From Haloimpatiens massiliensis (lineage in GTDB: Bacteria; Bacillota; Clostridia; Clostridiales; Clostridiaceae): DNA of 64,000 nucleotides. The position numbers and the translations under genes are program-made. Below the pieces are notes generated by a model, which worked only from the letters and a program-made list of their open reading frames with translations, did not search any database and was not told the DNA's origin. Numbering within the stretch: position 1 is the stretch's first letter; each line of letters starts with the position of its first letter. The stretch is from positions 2,110,877 to 2,174,876 of the forward strand of contig NZ_LT854640.1 in assembly GCF_900184255.1 (NCBI RefSeq), in the 5' to 3' direction. Below, piece after piece: positions 9,867 through 17,603 of the stretch.

Positions 9867-11057
9867 TTATAATTGAAAAATTTCTATGCTTCTATCCAAT
9901 ATGCCCATTAAATATGCTAAAACTACTCCGTAATTAGTTATTGCAACTCCCTTTTCTCTACACATATTTATTCTATTTAACATGGTTTTTCTAGTATGCA
10001 TGCAAGCACCACAGTGAATTACTAAATCATAATCCTCTAAATTTTCTGGGGCATCTTGCCCACCTTTAAAATCAAAATTCAACTTATTTCCTAAATGCTT
10101 AGTTAACATTCTAGGTATTTTTACTCTTCCTATGTCTTCATGAGAAGTATTGTGAGTGCAACTTTCCCACATAAGTATATTAGAATTTTCCTTTAAATCT
10201 TCTATCTTTTTTACTCCCTGTAAAAAAGTTTGTAAATCCCCCTTATGTCTTGCAAATAGTATGGAAAAACTAGTTAACTTTATGTGATTTGGAACCATAT
10301 TATCCACTGTTTTAAATGCCTGTGAATCTGTAATTACTAAATCCACATCCTTAATATCTTTTAGAGCTGATTCTAATTCTGTATCCCTCACCACATAACT
10401 CTTTATACCATGATCTAGGGCATCTCTTATACACTGAACTTGAGGTAAAATTATTCTTCCCTTTGGAGCCTCGGAATCTATAGGAACTACTAATATAATC
10501 TTGCTGTCATACGGAAGTAACTCCCCTAATATAGAAAGTTCCGCTTCATCTTCTTGCATTCTTTTAATTATTTCACTCTTAAGCTCCATAATGTTTTTTT
10601 CTGTATCTGCAGATACAAAAATAGCCTCATGGAATTCTTTTTTAACTTTATTTATGATCTCTTCAGTAGTAGTGTCAATTTTATTTATCACTGTCATATA
10701 CGGAATACTGTATTTTTTAAAATTAGTCACTGTTTCTTTATAGGCGTCCATATCAATATCATTTATATCCATAACATATAAAGCGAAATCTGTTCTTTGA
10801 AGTTCCTTCAAAGTTCTTTTAACTCTAATTTCTCCTAATTCACTTTTATCCCCAAGCCCCGCAGTGTCTATAAACACCACTGGGCCTAGTGGAATAAACT
10901 CCATAGCTTTTGTAACAGGGTCCGTGGTAGTTCCCTGCACCTTTGATACCAAGGATATTTGTTGACCTACAATTGCATTTAAAAGTGCCGACTTACCCGC
11001 GTTAGTCTTTCCATATATACCTATGTGTTTTCTATTAGCACTAGGCGTTTCGTTCAT
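9867..11057 (-). CDS. hydF: [FeFe]-hydrogenase maturation GTPase HydF
   Basis: 396 aa, standard length. HydF is the scaffold on which the 2Fe subcluster of the H-cluster is assembled before delivery to apo-hydrogenase. It has an N-terminal GTPase domain (P-loop GKTNAGKS at 15-22, the GTTTDP switch, DTAG, NKID), a dimerisation domain, and a C-terminal [4Fe-4S] domain with the signature Cys-Thr-His about 50 residues before HCGAC. All cluster ligands are present, so the protein should be functional. It is the last gene of hydE-hydG-hydF, separated from hydG by a 205-nt gap containing a tandem repeat. The hydrogenase itself is not in the window. Confidence 0.97.
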   Translation of the reverse strand: MNETPSANRKHIGIYGKTNAGKSALLNAIVGQQISLVSKVQGTTTDPVTKAMEFIPLGPVVFIDTAGLGDKSELGEIRVKRTLKELQRTDFALYVMDINDIDMDAYKETVTNFKKYSIPYMTVINKIDTTTEEIINKVKKEFHEAIFVSADTEKNIMELKSEIIKRMQEDEAELSILGELLPYDSKIILVVPIDSEAPKGRIILPQVQCIRDALDHGIKSYVVRDTELESALKDIKDVDLVITDSQAFKTVDNMVPNHIKLTSFSILFARHKGDLQTFLQGVKKIEDLKENSNILMWESCTHNTSHEDIGRVKIPRMLTKHLGNKLNFDFKGGQDAPENLEDYDLVIHCGACMHTRKTMLNRINMCREKGVAITNYGVVLAYLMGILDRSIEIFQL

Positions 11058-11141
11058 AAATCCACCTCCTCTTCGTACATAATGTACACACTATCCTCTT
11101 CACATTTTATATTCCTAATCCTTCAAATACTAAAACTCTAT

Positions 11142-11258
11142 CACTCTAACTTCTAGACCTCTAGCACTCTGATACCCTAGCACACTAACTTCCGGCCCTC
11201 TAACACTCCGGCACCCTAGCCCACTAACTTCCGCCCCTCTAACACTCTAGCACCCTAG
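11142..11258. repeat. 39-bp tandem repeat, three units, between hydG and hydF
   Basis: Three adjacent 39-bp units at 11142-11180, 11181-11219 and 11220-11258, with a partial fourth after. Units share CACTAACTTCC.., CCCTCTAACACTC and CACCCTAG. Units 2 and 3 differ at only a few positions; unit 1 is more diverged. On the plus strand it is strongly C-rich and G-poor, unlike its AT-rich surroundings. All frames on the hyd strand contain TAG, so it is not coding. It is a minisatellite transcribed within the hyd operon. Confidence 0.9.
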
Positions 11259-11262
11259 CCCC

Positions 11263-12639
11263 CTAAACAAACAGGTCCCTCTCTCCTTTTTTTAATCTCT
11301 CTATATTATCAAGCACTAAATTCTTTACATCTTCTCTCTGAATTTTTTCAGCTTCACATCTTATTAGCTTCTCTGCCTTTTGGTATAATTCTTCATCACC
11401 ATAATCTATGACAAATTCCATAAGTGTAGTCAAAGCATTTGGAGTACAGACATTGTGTATTTGTCCTGATTTGGCAAGACTCATAAATCTATCTCCAGTT
11501 CTTCCCTTTCTATAACAAGCCGTACAATAGCTTGGTATATATCCATCATCTATTAAAGCTTTGATGATTTCCAGTGGACTTCTTTGATCTGATGTTTTGA
11601 ACTGCTCTACATTTTTACAATTCTCATGCTCCTTGTATCCACCAACCCCTGTACAAGATCCGGCGCTGATTTGAGATACTCCATATTTTAAAAGTTCCTT
11701 TCTTATTTGGGCTGTTTCTCTAGTGGATAGTATTATTCCTGTAAATGGTACAGCTATTCTAATTACAGCAACTATTTTCTTAAACATATCATCATCCACT
11801 AAGTGTGGAAACATATCTAGTTTCATACCTTCTGCCTTTTTAAGTCTTGGCACAGATATGGTATGAAAGCCCACTCCAAATTCCTTTTCCAATTCTTCAT
11901 TATGAATCATCAAAGAAAGCACTTCAAACTTAGGATCAGAAAGGCCAAATAAAACTCCAGCACCCACGTCATCTATACCTGCTTCCATAGCTCTATGAAA
12001 GGCAGTTAAGTGATATTCATAATCCCCTTTTAAACATTTTGGATGCATAGCTTCATAAGTAGGTTTGTGATAAGTTTCTTGGAATAATATGTATGTGCCT
12101 ATTTGCGCCTCTTTTAGTTTCTTGTAATTTTCCACAGTAGTAGCTGCTATATTCACATTAATTCTTCTTATATTTCCGTTTTTATTTTCCGTACTATATA
12201 TAGCTTTTATGGCATCTAATACATAATCTATAGGACAATTTACCGGATCTTCCCCGGCCTCTAGTGCCAATCTCTTATGACCCATTTTCTCTAGAATCTT
12301 TACTTCTTCCTGTATTTCGTCCATAGTTAATTTTCTTCTTTTAAACTGGTTGCATTTTTGATATCCGCAGTATACGCAATTATTTACACAATAATCACTT
12401 ATATACAAAGGTGCAAACATAACAATCCTATTACCATAAATAGATTTTTTTATGTCTCCAGCTATTTTATACATTTTCTCTAGTTGAACCTTATCTTCTA
12501 TTTGAAGTAAAATAGCAATATCCCTGTGACTTAAACCATTTCTTTTTTCTGCTTTTTCCAGTACATTTTGTATATCTTCTTTAGTTGCATTCTTAGCTTC
12601 CCTTAATAAGTTTTCAATGTGCTCTTGATTTATAAACAT
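11263..12639 (-). CDS. hydG: [FeFe]-hydrogenase maturation radical SAM tyrosine lyase HydG
   Basis: About 458 aa. HydG cleaves tyrosine to p-cresol and dehydroglycine, supplying CO and CN- as an Fe(CO)2(CN)-cysteine synthon for the H-cluster. The radical SAM motif is C87, C91, C94 (CVNNCVYC; numbered from the GTG at 12648). The ThiH-like barrel follows, and the HydG-specific C-terminal cluster is CTAC plus a Cys 22 residues later (HNVC). I prefer the ATG at 12639: AGGGAG lies 8 nt upstream of it but only 1-2 nt from the GTG nine bases earlier. The gene is downstream of hydE, with a 160-bp palindromic element in between. Confidence 0.97.
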   Translation of the reverse strand: MFINQEHIENLLREAKNATKEDIQNVLEKAEKRNGLSHRDIAILLQIEDKVQLEKMYKIAGDIKKSIYGNRIVMFAPLYISDYCVNNCVYCGYQKCNQFKRRKLTMDEIQEEVKILEKMGHKRLALEAGEDPVNCPIDYVLDAIKAIYSTENKNGNIRRINVNIAATTVENYKKLKEAQIGTYILFQETYHKPTYEAMHPKCLKGDYEYHLTAFHRAMEAGIDDVGAGVLFGLSDPKFEVLSLMIHNEELEKEFGVGFHTISVPRLKKAEGMKLDMFPHLVDDDMFKKIVAVIRIAVPFTGIILSTRETAQIRKELLKYGVSQISAGSCTGVGGYKEHENCKNVEQFKTSDQRSPLEIIKALIDDGYIPSYCTACYRKGRTGDRFMSLAKSGQIHNVCTPNALTTLMEFVIDYGDEELYQKAEKLIRCEAEKIQREDVKNLVLDNIERLKKGERDLFV

Positions 12640-12708
12640 TCTTATCACTCCCTACCAATTTATTAATTTTACTTTAATAATCCTAAATTACTCTATACAT
12701 TTTGTTTT

Positions 12709-12868
12709 AGGTACATGAAAATAAATAACAAGTAAAAGATGCTGGTATATTTTGTGTCAGACAAGAAAGCAGGTTCCGCCGCTAGTAGAACTATCGATGG
12801 GTTCTGCTGACGCAGTATGACGCAAAATAGACTAGCATACTGGCTTGTTATTTATTTGAATGTGCCTT
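12709..12868. repeat. Palindromic repeat family A, copy A2, inside the hyd operon
   Basis: A 160-bp copy nearly identical to those at 7096-7255 and 23247-23406, with a few substitutions that mostly keep pairing. It occupies most of the hydE-hydG gap, so the hyd transcript would contain an ~80-bp-arm hairpin. It could cause partial termination, RNase III processing, or altered hydE:hydG stoichiometry. Confidence 0.85.
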
Positions 12869-12878
12869 ACATCTTTTC

Positions 12879-13931
12879 TTAGTACAATTTCCTGCTCCAA
12901 TTTACATTATCTCCTCTAGACATATCTAGAGAAAAACCAGCTTTAATTATCCTGCCTTCTATGCATTTTCTACATTCAGCCGCTTCATCTCCTGTGCAAA
13001 TCTTTCCATCATATAAGGAGTATTTCTCCCTTACATTTGTAGGTGATAAATTTGGCATAACTACATTTGCACCAGCTTTAAGTCCCTTTTCTCTTCCCAA
13101 AGGATCTATACTTCCAAGGGCAGTGGTGGCTGGAAGCAGCACCTTAGGTAAAAGTAGTCTAATTATAGAAAGCAATGTGGTAGTAGTCTCCACAGTACCT
13201 GGTAATTCATGGGCTAAAGCTGTATCTTTATGAGGAATAAAAGGTCCTATACCCACCATATGTGGTTCTAATTCCTTTAAAAACATAAGGTCCTCCACAA
13301 AGTTTTCATTTTTTTGCCCCGGCAGCCCCACCATAAAACCTGCTCCCACTTGATATCCTATTTTCTTTAAATTCCAAAGGCATTCTCTTCTATTTTCAAA
13401 ACTAGCGTTAGGATGCAGCTTTTCATATAAACTCTTGCTTGCAGTTTCATGCCTTAATAAATATCTATCTGCACCTGCCTCATAATACTTTTCATAAGCT
13501 TCATAAGACTTTTCTCCTATGGAAAGAGTTATAGCATTTTCAGGATATTTCTCCTTTATAGTCTTTACTATTTCCACTATTTTTTCATCCCTATAAAATT
13601 CGTCTTCCCCGCCTTGAAGTACAAATGTCCTATAACCTAACCTATGACCTGTTTCACAGCAATTTAAAATTTCATCTAAGGATAATCTATATCTTTCTGC
13701 TTTTTTATTTCCTGCTCTTATGCCACAGTAAACACAATTTCTCTTGCAGTAACTGGTAAACTCTATAAGTCCTCTCATAAAAACTCTATTTCCATAAATC
13801 TTCATTCTAGTTTCATGAGCCTTCTCGGTAAGATATTCCTTATGCTTATCATTCATATTGTTTAAAAGTTCTAGCATTTTATCTTTATCCAAGTTATTTT
13901 CTTTATACAGTTTATCTATGAGACTTCTCAT
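12879..13931 (-). CDS. hydE: [FeFe]-hydrogenase maturation radical SAM enzyme HydE
   Basis: 350 aa, typical of HydE, which converts the HydG iron synthon into the precursor of the azadithiolate-bridged diiron centre. The radical SAM motif is C62, C66, C69 (CKRNCVYC) with YRTFVLQGGED after it, followed by a BioB/PylB-like barrel. The optional extra C-terminal Cys cluster seen in some HydE proteins appears as CTGDEAAECRKC near the end. The ATG has AGGAGA about 10 nt upstream. It lies between the TM1266-type gene upstream and hydG downstream on the same strand. Confidence 0.96.
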   Translation of the reverse strand: MRSLIDKLYKENNLDKDKMLELLNNMNDKHKEYLTEKAHETRMKIYGNRVFMRGLIEFTSYCKRNCVYCGIRAGNKKAERYRLSLDEILNCCETGHRLGYRTFVLQGGEDEFYRDEKIVEIVKTIKEKYPENAITLSIGEKSYEAYEKYYEAGADRYLLRHETASKSLYEKLHPNASFENRRECLWNLKKIGYQVGAGFMVGLPGQKNENFVEDLMFLKELEPHMVGIGPFIPHKDTALAHELPGTVETTTTLLSIIRLLLPKVLLPATTALGSIDPLGREKGLKAGANVVMPNLSPTNVREKYSLYDGKICTGDEAAECRKCIEGRIIKAGFSLDMSRGDNVNWSRKLY

Positions 13932-14029
13932 CTACACACTCTCTCCTAATAATATAATTTATAAATTTTATAGTTAATTAACTTAACTCCCTCAATTATA
14001 AAATCATAATTGTTTCTTTTAGTTCGTTA

Positions 14030-14136
14030 TAATTTCAACTTTCGCAGTTATAAAATAAAAATTTAAAATTTAAATATTGGAGAAATTCTCTAGGAATTTC
14101 AACCTTCATTTTAAATTTTACATTCTAAATTTTAAA
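14030..14136. repeat. AT-rich palindromic repeat family C, copy C1
   Basis: Begins AACTTTCGCAGTTATAAAAT and contains AAATTTAAAATTTAAAT, then GAATTTCAACCTTCATTTT and AAATTTTACATTCTAAATTT. The same ordered motifs recur at about 34380-34602, 29998-30090 (nested in another repeat) and 43786-43870. No ORF. It lies between the TM1266-type gene and hydE. Confidence 0.6.
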
Positions 14137-14400
14137 TTATACTTCTTTTTTAGATATAGAGGTCTTTACGGATACATAAGGTATATTCCCAAGCTTTCCT
14201 GTAAGGCTATTTATATTATCTAAATCTCCCATTACAGTTATACAAATTACAGATATTCCTTCCTCCTCAAAGGGTATACCCATTCTCCCCTTAACAATGC
14301 CCTTAAAACTAGCTATAACTTGATTGAATTCCCTTTGACACTTTTCTGGTTCCTCTAATATGGCACTTATTACAGCAATTTTTTTCATATGAGTTTTCAC
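14137..14400 (-). CDS. TM1266-type iron-only hydrogenase system small protein
   Basis: 87 aa (83 from the internal ATG). The KKIAVISAIL start, the central GIVKGRMGIP and the SVICITVMGD strand match the ACT-like TM1266 family, which is encoded beside hydEFG in many anaerobes and is thought to be a regulator or accessory factor of [FeFe] hydrogenase. The start is uncertain. GTG at 14400 and ATG at 14388 both lack a nearby ribosome site. A strong AAAGGAGA lies about 30 nt upstream, separated by a perfect 9-bp hairpin (AAATATGGA/TCCATATTT) that could bring the site close to GTG. It is the first gene of the hydE-hydG-hydF run. Confidence 0.85.
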   Translation of the reverse strand: MKTHMKKIAVISAILEEPEKCQREFNQVIASFKGIVKGRMGIPFEEEGISVICITVMGDLDNINSLTGKLGNIPYVSVKTSISKKEV

Positions 14401-14967
14401 TGCTTAAAATATGGACTAATATCTCCATATTTAGCTTTCTCCTTTCTTTATATTTCATTCTCTAAACCCTCCCTCACTTGCTTAAACTGAAGTGGTTTTT
14501 CTCTTTTAAATTTAAAAAATAAAAAAACTTTCCTAAAAAGGAAAGTCAGTTACATAATTCAATCTACACAAGATTATATAATACTCCATGCAAAATTATA
14601 GAAATACATATAAACAATACCTCCACAGACATTACATAGACATAACATGGACATCAATTCTCTATAAACCTGTATAACATAAAACTATATATCTATTTCC
14701 TTTCAGATTAGATTGCTCTTTTCTGTTAGGTAATATTTTATAATTACATATACTTTGAACAAATATTTAAAGATTTTTCTCTAAATATTTGAACCTAATT
14801 TCTAATACCCATTTCAAATTATTTATAAATGCACAAATTTAATAAATCTCCTAAATTTCAATTAAGTTTCATTGAAATTCCACAAATCACTTAAATTTCT
14901 GAATTTTATTTTAAATTATTTATATAATAACATCTCACTAATAAATGAGCAAGAGTTTTTAGCTTTT
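14401..14967. other. Intergenic region between hgcB and the hyd operon
   Basis: About 570 nt, AT-rich, without a supported ORF. It holds the hyd leader (ribosome site plus hairpin at about 14405-14445) and a terminator at 14526-14553. The rest (14560-14940) shows no structure I can name. The hyd promoter should lie here. Confidence 0.5.
14518..14553 (-). terminator. Rho-independent terminator, minus strand
   Basis: Hairpin ACTTTCCT/AGGAAAGT with an AAAA loop. Read on the minus strand it is followed by a T-rich tract (complement of AAAAAATAAAAAAA). Positioned to end transcripts coming from hgcA-hgcB before the hyd genes. Confidence 0.7.
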
Positions 14968-15222
14968 TTATTTCCTACATCCTGCAAGAATACCTTTTAA
15001 TATTGCCAGTACTCATCCCACTGCTTTTTTAACCTCAATAGCTCCAGAAGGGCAGTTTTGTGCACAAGCACCACATTCCATACAACTATCTTTTCTAATT
15101 ATAACAGCTTTTTTATCTTCCATAACAAAAACTTCATGAGGACATACATTTATACACATCTTACACCCAGTACATTTTTCTTCATTTAATTTCAAGGATG
15201 CTACATTTTTCAAGTATTCCAT
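14968..15222 (-). CDS. hgcB: HgcB-type 2[4Fe-4S] ferredoxin with in-frame TGA (probable selenocysteine)
   Basis: The frame runs 69 codons to a TGA at 15015-15013, then 14 more codons (VLAILKGILAGCRK) to TAA at 14968. Two [4Fe-4S] motifs are intact: C17, C20, C23, C27 and C47, C50, C53, C57, with CMECGAC typical of HgcB. HgcB is thought to donate electrons and perhaps deliver Hg(II) to HgcA. Family members continue past the second cluster with GVGCAxAII-G and a conserved Cys (Cys73 in the studied Desulfovibrio protein). Here that stretch reads AVG-TGA-VLAILKG, so TGA sits exactly at the Cys. A hairpin of 7 bp (three wobbles) with loop UGC follows 19-26 nt later. Either Sec is inserted, giving 84 aa, or the protein is truncated at 69 aa. 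Only one Cys, not a pair, is near the C-terminus. Confidence 0.7.
14977..14993 (-). promoter_or_regulatory. SECIS-like hairpin after the hgcB TGA
   Basis: On the hgcB mRNA, GUAUUCU and AGGAUGU can pair around loop UGC; three of the seven pairs are wobbles. The loop starts 26 nt after UGA and has G at its second position, within the published bacterial SECIS model (loop 16-37 nt after UGA, G in the first two loop bases). An alternative pairing GCAA/UUGC is also possible. Weaker than the hgcA hairpin. Confidence 0.35.
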
Positions 15223-15352
15223 AAAATCCTTCCCTTACAATATATTCTTTATTGCAATATCTTCTTTCGCTAAAGATAAACATATTAACTTTTATTATTT
15301 CCCATATAAACTATATTTTCTATAAACTCATAAAACTACTCATAAAATTAGC

Positions 15353-15423
15353 ATTAACGTATTAATTTCAGTTTTTAAAGTAAATATTTTATTATAAAAA
15401 ATATCCTCTAAGCTCACGTTAAT
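15353..15423. repeat. Inverted repeat ATTAACGT...ACGTTAAT between hgcB and hgcA
   Basis: Perfect 8-bp arms at 15353-15360 and 15416-15423 in the 221-nt hgcA-hgcB gap. Similar TTAACGTATTA/GTTAATGTATTA context around both. It could be an operator pair or a weak RNA hairpin; its role is unknown. Confidence 0.35.
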
Positions 15424-15461
15424 GTATTATTTCTAATCTTAAGAATAATTTTTATAAAACC

Positions 15462-16619
15462 TTATATAGCTTGTATTATTAAAAGTATTCCTCCCACTAG
15501 TGAGCATATGATTACCGTAGGAACTGCATATAAAGTTTCCTTCAGAACTCCTGAAAAACAAGTATATGGAGTGGAGCCTGTAAAATTTAATGCTAAATAT
15601 GTTATTAATGAAGTAAGTAAAAACCCATTTCCTAAATATGATAGTAAATTAGACGAAATCATAAATATAGTGGAAAAATTAATAACCACTATAGCCCAAA
15701 ATACCCCCAGCACAAGTCCCTTTAGGGAAAATGCTCTGAAAGGTAAATATGGCAATAAAATTGGAAATACTACTGTCCCTATCAATATGGCAATAAAATA
15801 GGCTGAAAGATTAATTATACTAGTATAGGCCACTCCATTTACCATCTCCCCTCTTATTTTAAGTAAATAATTTACAATCAAAAACAATAGAAAAACTAAT
15901 AACAGATATTTTATATTTTGTATTGTTTCTAAAGGTGTAAGTACCAATCTTTCTTTAAAAGTAAAGGTAACCTTTCTCATTCTCTCTGAAGCTTTAAATC
16001 TATTTTTTATAAATTCCTTTAAATCTTCTGCCCTTATTGGTCCATATATTATTCTAAATCCAGTGGCCTTTGTTACCTGTTTAGCTGAAACTCCTGGTGC
16101 TGCCAATTGAGGTAATATTAAAACCTTATGTACCACTACTTTGGATAATTCTGTAGTTTTAATTTTTCTTATAATCTCATCATGACTAAAGGTACCTTTT
16201 CCAGCTGCACACCACACATTTATTCCTTTAGTATCTATAACCATTATCCAAATATCTAAGCCCTCTAATTCTTTTCTTAATTTGTCAAAGGTAAATTTAT
16301 AATTAGCGGTTACTAAAACTGGTGATACCTTGGTTGGTTTTCCTACAGCATATATACCTGGCTTTATACAATAATTTTTCCTATTTATACCTAATCTTAT
16401 GCCTATACATCCTAATGCATCTTTATAATTAAGCTTTGTCCTTATTTTCGGTATTGATCCTATTTCAGTATCTATATATCCTGTAATTGCCTCATTTAAA
16501 TTTCTATAAACCTTTCCATTCTCTTCATGATTTTCAGATATATTCAACTCTAAACTAGAGTCCCTTTTTTCTTCACATCAACAAGCTTTCTTGTCTAACT
16601 CCTTTAAGTCCATGACCAT
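15462..16619 (-). CDS. hgcA: HgcA-type membrane corrinoid protein with N-terminal in-frame TGA (probable selenocysteine)
   Basis: The uninterrupted part is 361 aa from TTG at 16547. It has a CdhD-like corrinoid domain with the HgcA cap-helix signature NVWCAAGK at 110-117 (C113 is the predicted Co ligand) and five C-terminal membrane helices including NFTGSTPYT. HgcA transfers a methyl group, to Hg(II) in known methylators. The TTG has no ribosome site. In the same frame, ATG at 16619 has a strong one (AAGAAGGTGGTG, 5 nt away) and encodes MVMDLKELDKKAC, then TGA (16580-16578), then CEEKRDSSLEL joining the TTG-start protein. This gives a 385-aa product with Cys13-Sec14-Cys15. A 7-bp hairpin with loop GUU lies 22 nt after the TGA. 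Without Sec, translation would have to restart at TTG. Whether this organism methylates mercury is untested. Confidence 0.8.
16546..16562 (-). promoter_or_regulatory. SECIS-like hairpin after the hgcA TGA
   Basis: On the mRNA, GACUCUA-GUU-UAGAGUU forms six Watson-Crick pairs plus one G-U with a three-base loop beginning with G. The stem starts 15 nt and the loop 22 nt after UGA, inside the spacing used for bacterial SECIS prediction (16-37 nt to the loop). Its 3' arm overlaps the TTG that would otherwise be taken as the start. Confidence 0.55.
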
Positions 16620-16659
16620 TCTAACACCACCTTCTTATCATTTTTAATCATTCACATTA

Positions 16660-16688
16660 ATATTATCACGAATATACAGAAACTTAAA
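16660..16688 (-). promoter_or_regulatory. Candidate sigma-A promoter of hgcA
   Basis: TTTAAG (16688-16683), 17-nt spacer, TAATAT (16665-16660), about 40 nt upstream of the ATG at 16619. The -35 is weak (three of six matches); the -10 and spacing are good. Confidence 0.35.
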
Positions 16689-16793
16689 TAAAATCGTGTA
16701 TGGTCTTTTCTACCGTACCAAAAGTTACCGATTTTTCAAAACTTCCATTTTATAATTAAGATAACATACTAGATATCCATTGGAGGTGTTTTT

Positions 16794-17603
16794 ATGAAAA
16801 TAGTTATAATTTCCTGTGAAAAAAGCAATTTAAATCCTGAAAATGAATTTTATATAAAACTAGATAGTAGATTTGCAAACCTTAAGTTTATACCTAATCT
16901 GAAAGATGAAAAAGATGTTTGTACCCTTTGCGGAAAGGAATGTTTTAGATGCAGAGCTGCTTACAACCTAGATTACAGTGAGCATATAGTTCAAATAATA
17001 AAGCTTCCTGACTTATATAAAAAATTTGAAGATAAACCACTAAGCTATTTACCAAAAAAATTAGCTACCCATGATATAACTATAGCTATAGGCATACATG
17101 AAGACATATTAGTGGAAATTCCTAAATTAGTTAAAAAAAGCAGTGGAAAATCCCTTTTGATTCCTTGTGAGAGTGGAGATTGGGTTTCAAGATGGACAAG
17201 AGATGAAATCATTAATCAGTGTAGAAAATATGATTTACAATATGCCTTTCCTAAGCCATTTTGCACGCTAAATTACGGTAATGGAGAAACTATTGATAAA
17301 TTTATAGATGAGTATAAACTTGGCAAACCTAAGTTTAAATTATATGTAAATAATAAAGATATAATTATAAAAGCAGAATCTGTCATATCAGCTCCTTGTG
17401 GCAATGGCTACAATGTAGCTAAACATTTAGTAGGTAAAAAACTTGGTGAAGAAGCAAAAAAAGCCGTAGCAAAATACTGGCACAGTTATCCTTGCCTTGG
17501 TGGAATGAAAATAGATCCAGAGTTAGGAGACACCCCTCTTCATATCGCTGGCTACACCCACTATAATGCCCTAGAAAATGCTGAAATCATAAGAACCGAC
17601 TAA
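16794..17603 (+). CDS. DUF166-type cysteine-rich protein
   Basis: 269 aa. I believe this is the DUF166 family, best known from methanogens and sometimes mislabelled thymidylate synthase, but the function is unknown. Visible features are a C43-x2-C46-x3-C50-x2-C53 cluster (CTLCGKECFRC) able to bind Fe-S or zinc, a Rossmann-like middle (TIAIGIHEDI), CESGDWVSRWT, and a conserved C-terminal block APCGNGYNVAKHLVGK followed by HSYPCLGGM and DPELGDTPLHIAGY. No signal peptide, so cytoplasmic. The ATG has GGAGGTG 5 nt upstream. It is divergent from hgcA with 174 nt between starts, so shared regulation and a related (corrinoid or metal-redox) role are plausible. Confidence 0.6.
   Translation: MKIVIISCEKSNLNPENEFYIKLDSRFANLKFIPNLKDEKDVCTLCGKECFRCRAAYNLDYSEHIVQIIKLPDLYKKFEDKPLSYLPKKLATHDITIAIGIHEDILVEIPKLVKKSSGKSLLIPCESGDWVSRWTRDEIINQCRKYDLQYAFPKPFCTLNYGNGETIDKFIDEYKLGKPKFKLYVNNKDIIIKAESVISAPCGNGYNVAKHLVGKKLGEEAKKAVAKYWHSYPCLGGMKIDPELGDTPLHIAGYTHYNALENAEIIRTD

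Noticed and set aside
11142..11258. CRISPR array at the 39-bp repeats
   Set aside because: The units are directly abutting with no spacers between them and no cas genes are present.
14285..14422. A 39-codon frame with a strong ribosome site (MEILVHILSS start, Cys-rich) overlapping the TM1266-type gene
   Set aside because: It runs mostly within the TM1266-type coding sequence in another frame and ends without recognisable conservation; the ribosome site is better explained by the downstream gene.
16545..16547. TTG as the true start of hgcA
   Set aside because: No ribosome site precedes it and it lies inside the 3' arm of a stable hairpin; the upstream ATG in the same frame has a strong site. 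Kept only as the fallback if the TGA is a genuine stop.
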